Source of the DNA: Acidobacteriota bacterium
GTDB taxonomy: Bacteria > Acidobacteriota > Terriglobia > Terriglobales > Acidobacteriaceae
Length of the DNA: 35,232 nt
Reading direction: 5' to 3'
Assembly: GCA_003225075.1 (NCBI GenBank)
Contig: QIAP01000062.1
Span: forward strand, 1 to 35,232
This document shows, piece by piece, positions 35,039 to 35,232 of the stretch (position 1 is the stretch's first letter; each line of letters begins with the position of its first letter). The notes below the pieces were generated by a model. The model made no database searches. It had not been told where the DNA came from and saw only the letters and a list, made by a program, of their open reading frames with translations. A program made the translations under genes and the position numbers.

Positions 35039-35232
35039 CTACCAGCGCGGTTCCCGAGGCTGCCGCGCGTGGTCACGATAGTCATCGCGCCCATATCCGC
35101 CGCCACCCGAACGTTGTCCCCGCGGACTCGCGCTTCGCTCGGTTTTCGGACGCGCCTCGTTTACTTTCAATGCGCGTCCTTCCAGCTCTTTTCCATTCAA
35201 TGCTGCGATGGCTTTGTCGGCCTCGGCAGCAT
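35039..35232 (-). CDS. RRM-type RNA-binding protein, 5' end outside window
   Basis: Read on the minus strand from the window edge, an open frame encodes A-E-A-D-K-A-I-A-A-L-N-G-K-E-L-E-G-R-A-L-K-V-N-E-A-R-P, the C-terminal half of an RRM with RNP2-like and beta-4 features, followed by a Gly/Arg/Tyr-rich tail ending at TAG (35039-35041). Short bacterial RRM proteins with Gly-rich tails are often cold-induced RNA chaperones. The start codon and RNP1 lie beyond base 35232. Confidence 0.88.
   Translation of the reverse strand, partial: AAEADKAIAALNGKELEGRALKVNEARPKTERSASPRGQRSGGGGYGRDDYRDHARQPREPRW

Overview
The window reads as a chromosomal segment of an acidobacterium, probably near the Koribacter/Terriglobia lineages. 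That placement rests on gene content and on the style of the secreted hypothetical proteins (Q-Q after the signal peptide, an 'S-L-G-D-V-A-R' coiled-coil protein, DUF4380 and DUF6496 proteins). It was not checked by a database search. GC content is moderately high, most genes have short spacers, and many start codons lack a Shine-Dalgarno sequence.

Left part (1-6868): the 3' end of a retropepsin-like aspartic protease; mscL with a C-terminal zinc ribbon and a good promoter; a secreted protein of unknown role; gyrB; then a divergent pair made of a CPBP membrane protease and an ArnT/PMT-like membrane glycosyltransferase.

Housekeeping block (6954-12233): ispE (with an unusual insert), tRNA-Gln(TTG), prs, rplY/ctc, pth, rpsF, rpsR and rplI, all on the + strand. 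This is a familiar bacterial order linking isoprenoid and PRPP synthesis with translation. The tRNA lies between two strong inverted repeats.

Envelope-stress-like block (12606-16644): an ECF sigma factor, a zinc-binding anti-sigma factor whose C-terminal part is a HEAT-repeat array, a secreted DUF4097-like protein made of 18-residue G-G-G-S-I repeats, and a secreted two-PDZ protein with a charged coiled coil. Their order suggests one regulatory and effector unit. This is the best candidate in the window for an under-described system. A GAF-GAF-GGDEF diguanylate cyclase converges on it with overlapping stop codons.

Middle part (18366-29206): a DUF6496 basic protein, a class-III aminotransferase, several secreted or lipoprotein hypotheticals (one with fibronectin type III domains, one with an internal duplication), a fumarylacetoacetate-hydrolase-family enzyme, a DUF3592 protein, an M23 peptidase, a roughly 540-bp gap with a hairpin, thiL with a probable TTG start, and a secreted hypothetical.

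Right part (29327-35232): a second DUF3592 protein, a PccB/MmdA-type carboxyltransferase, and an AT-richer accessory insert carrying a three-Cys-motif pair. In that pair the partner gene tcmP is broken by an 8-bp duplication and an apparent internal deletion, while the three-Cys gene is intact. Then come a DUF4380 protein with an in-frame 15-bp tandem repeat, a DUF6580 membrane protein, a small charged protein, and the 3' end of an RRM RNA-binding protein.

No CRISPR array, rRNA, insertion sequence or integrase was seen. A recurring feature is a TATAAT-like hexamer ending 8-9 nt before a start codon that has no Shine-Dalgarno sequence, which suggests leaderless transcripts for several genes.
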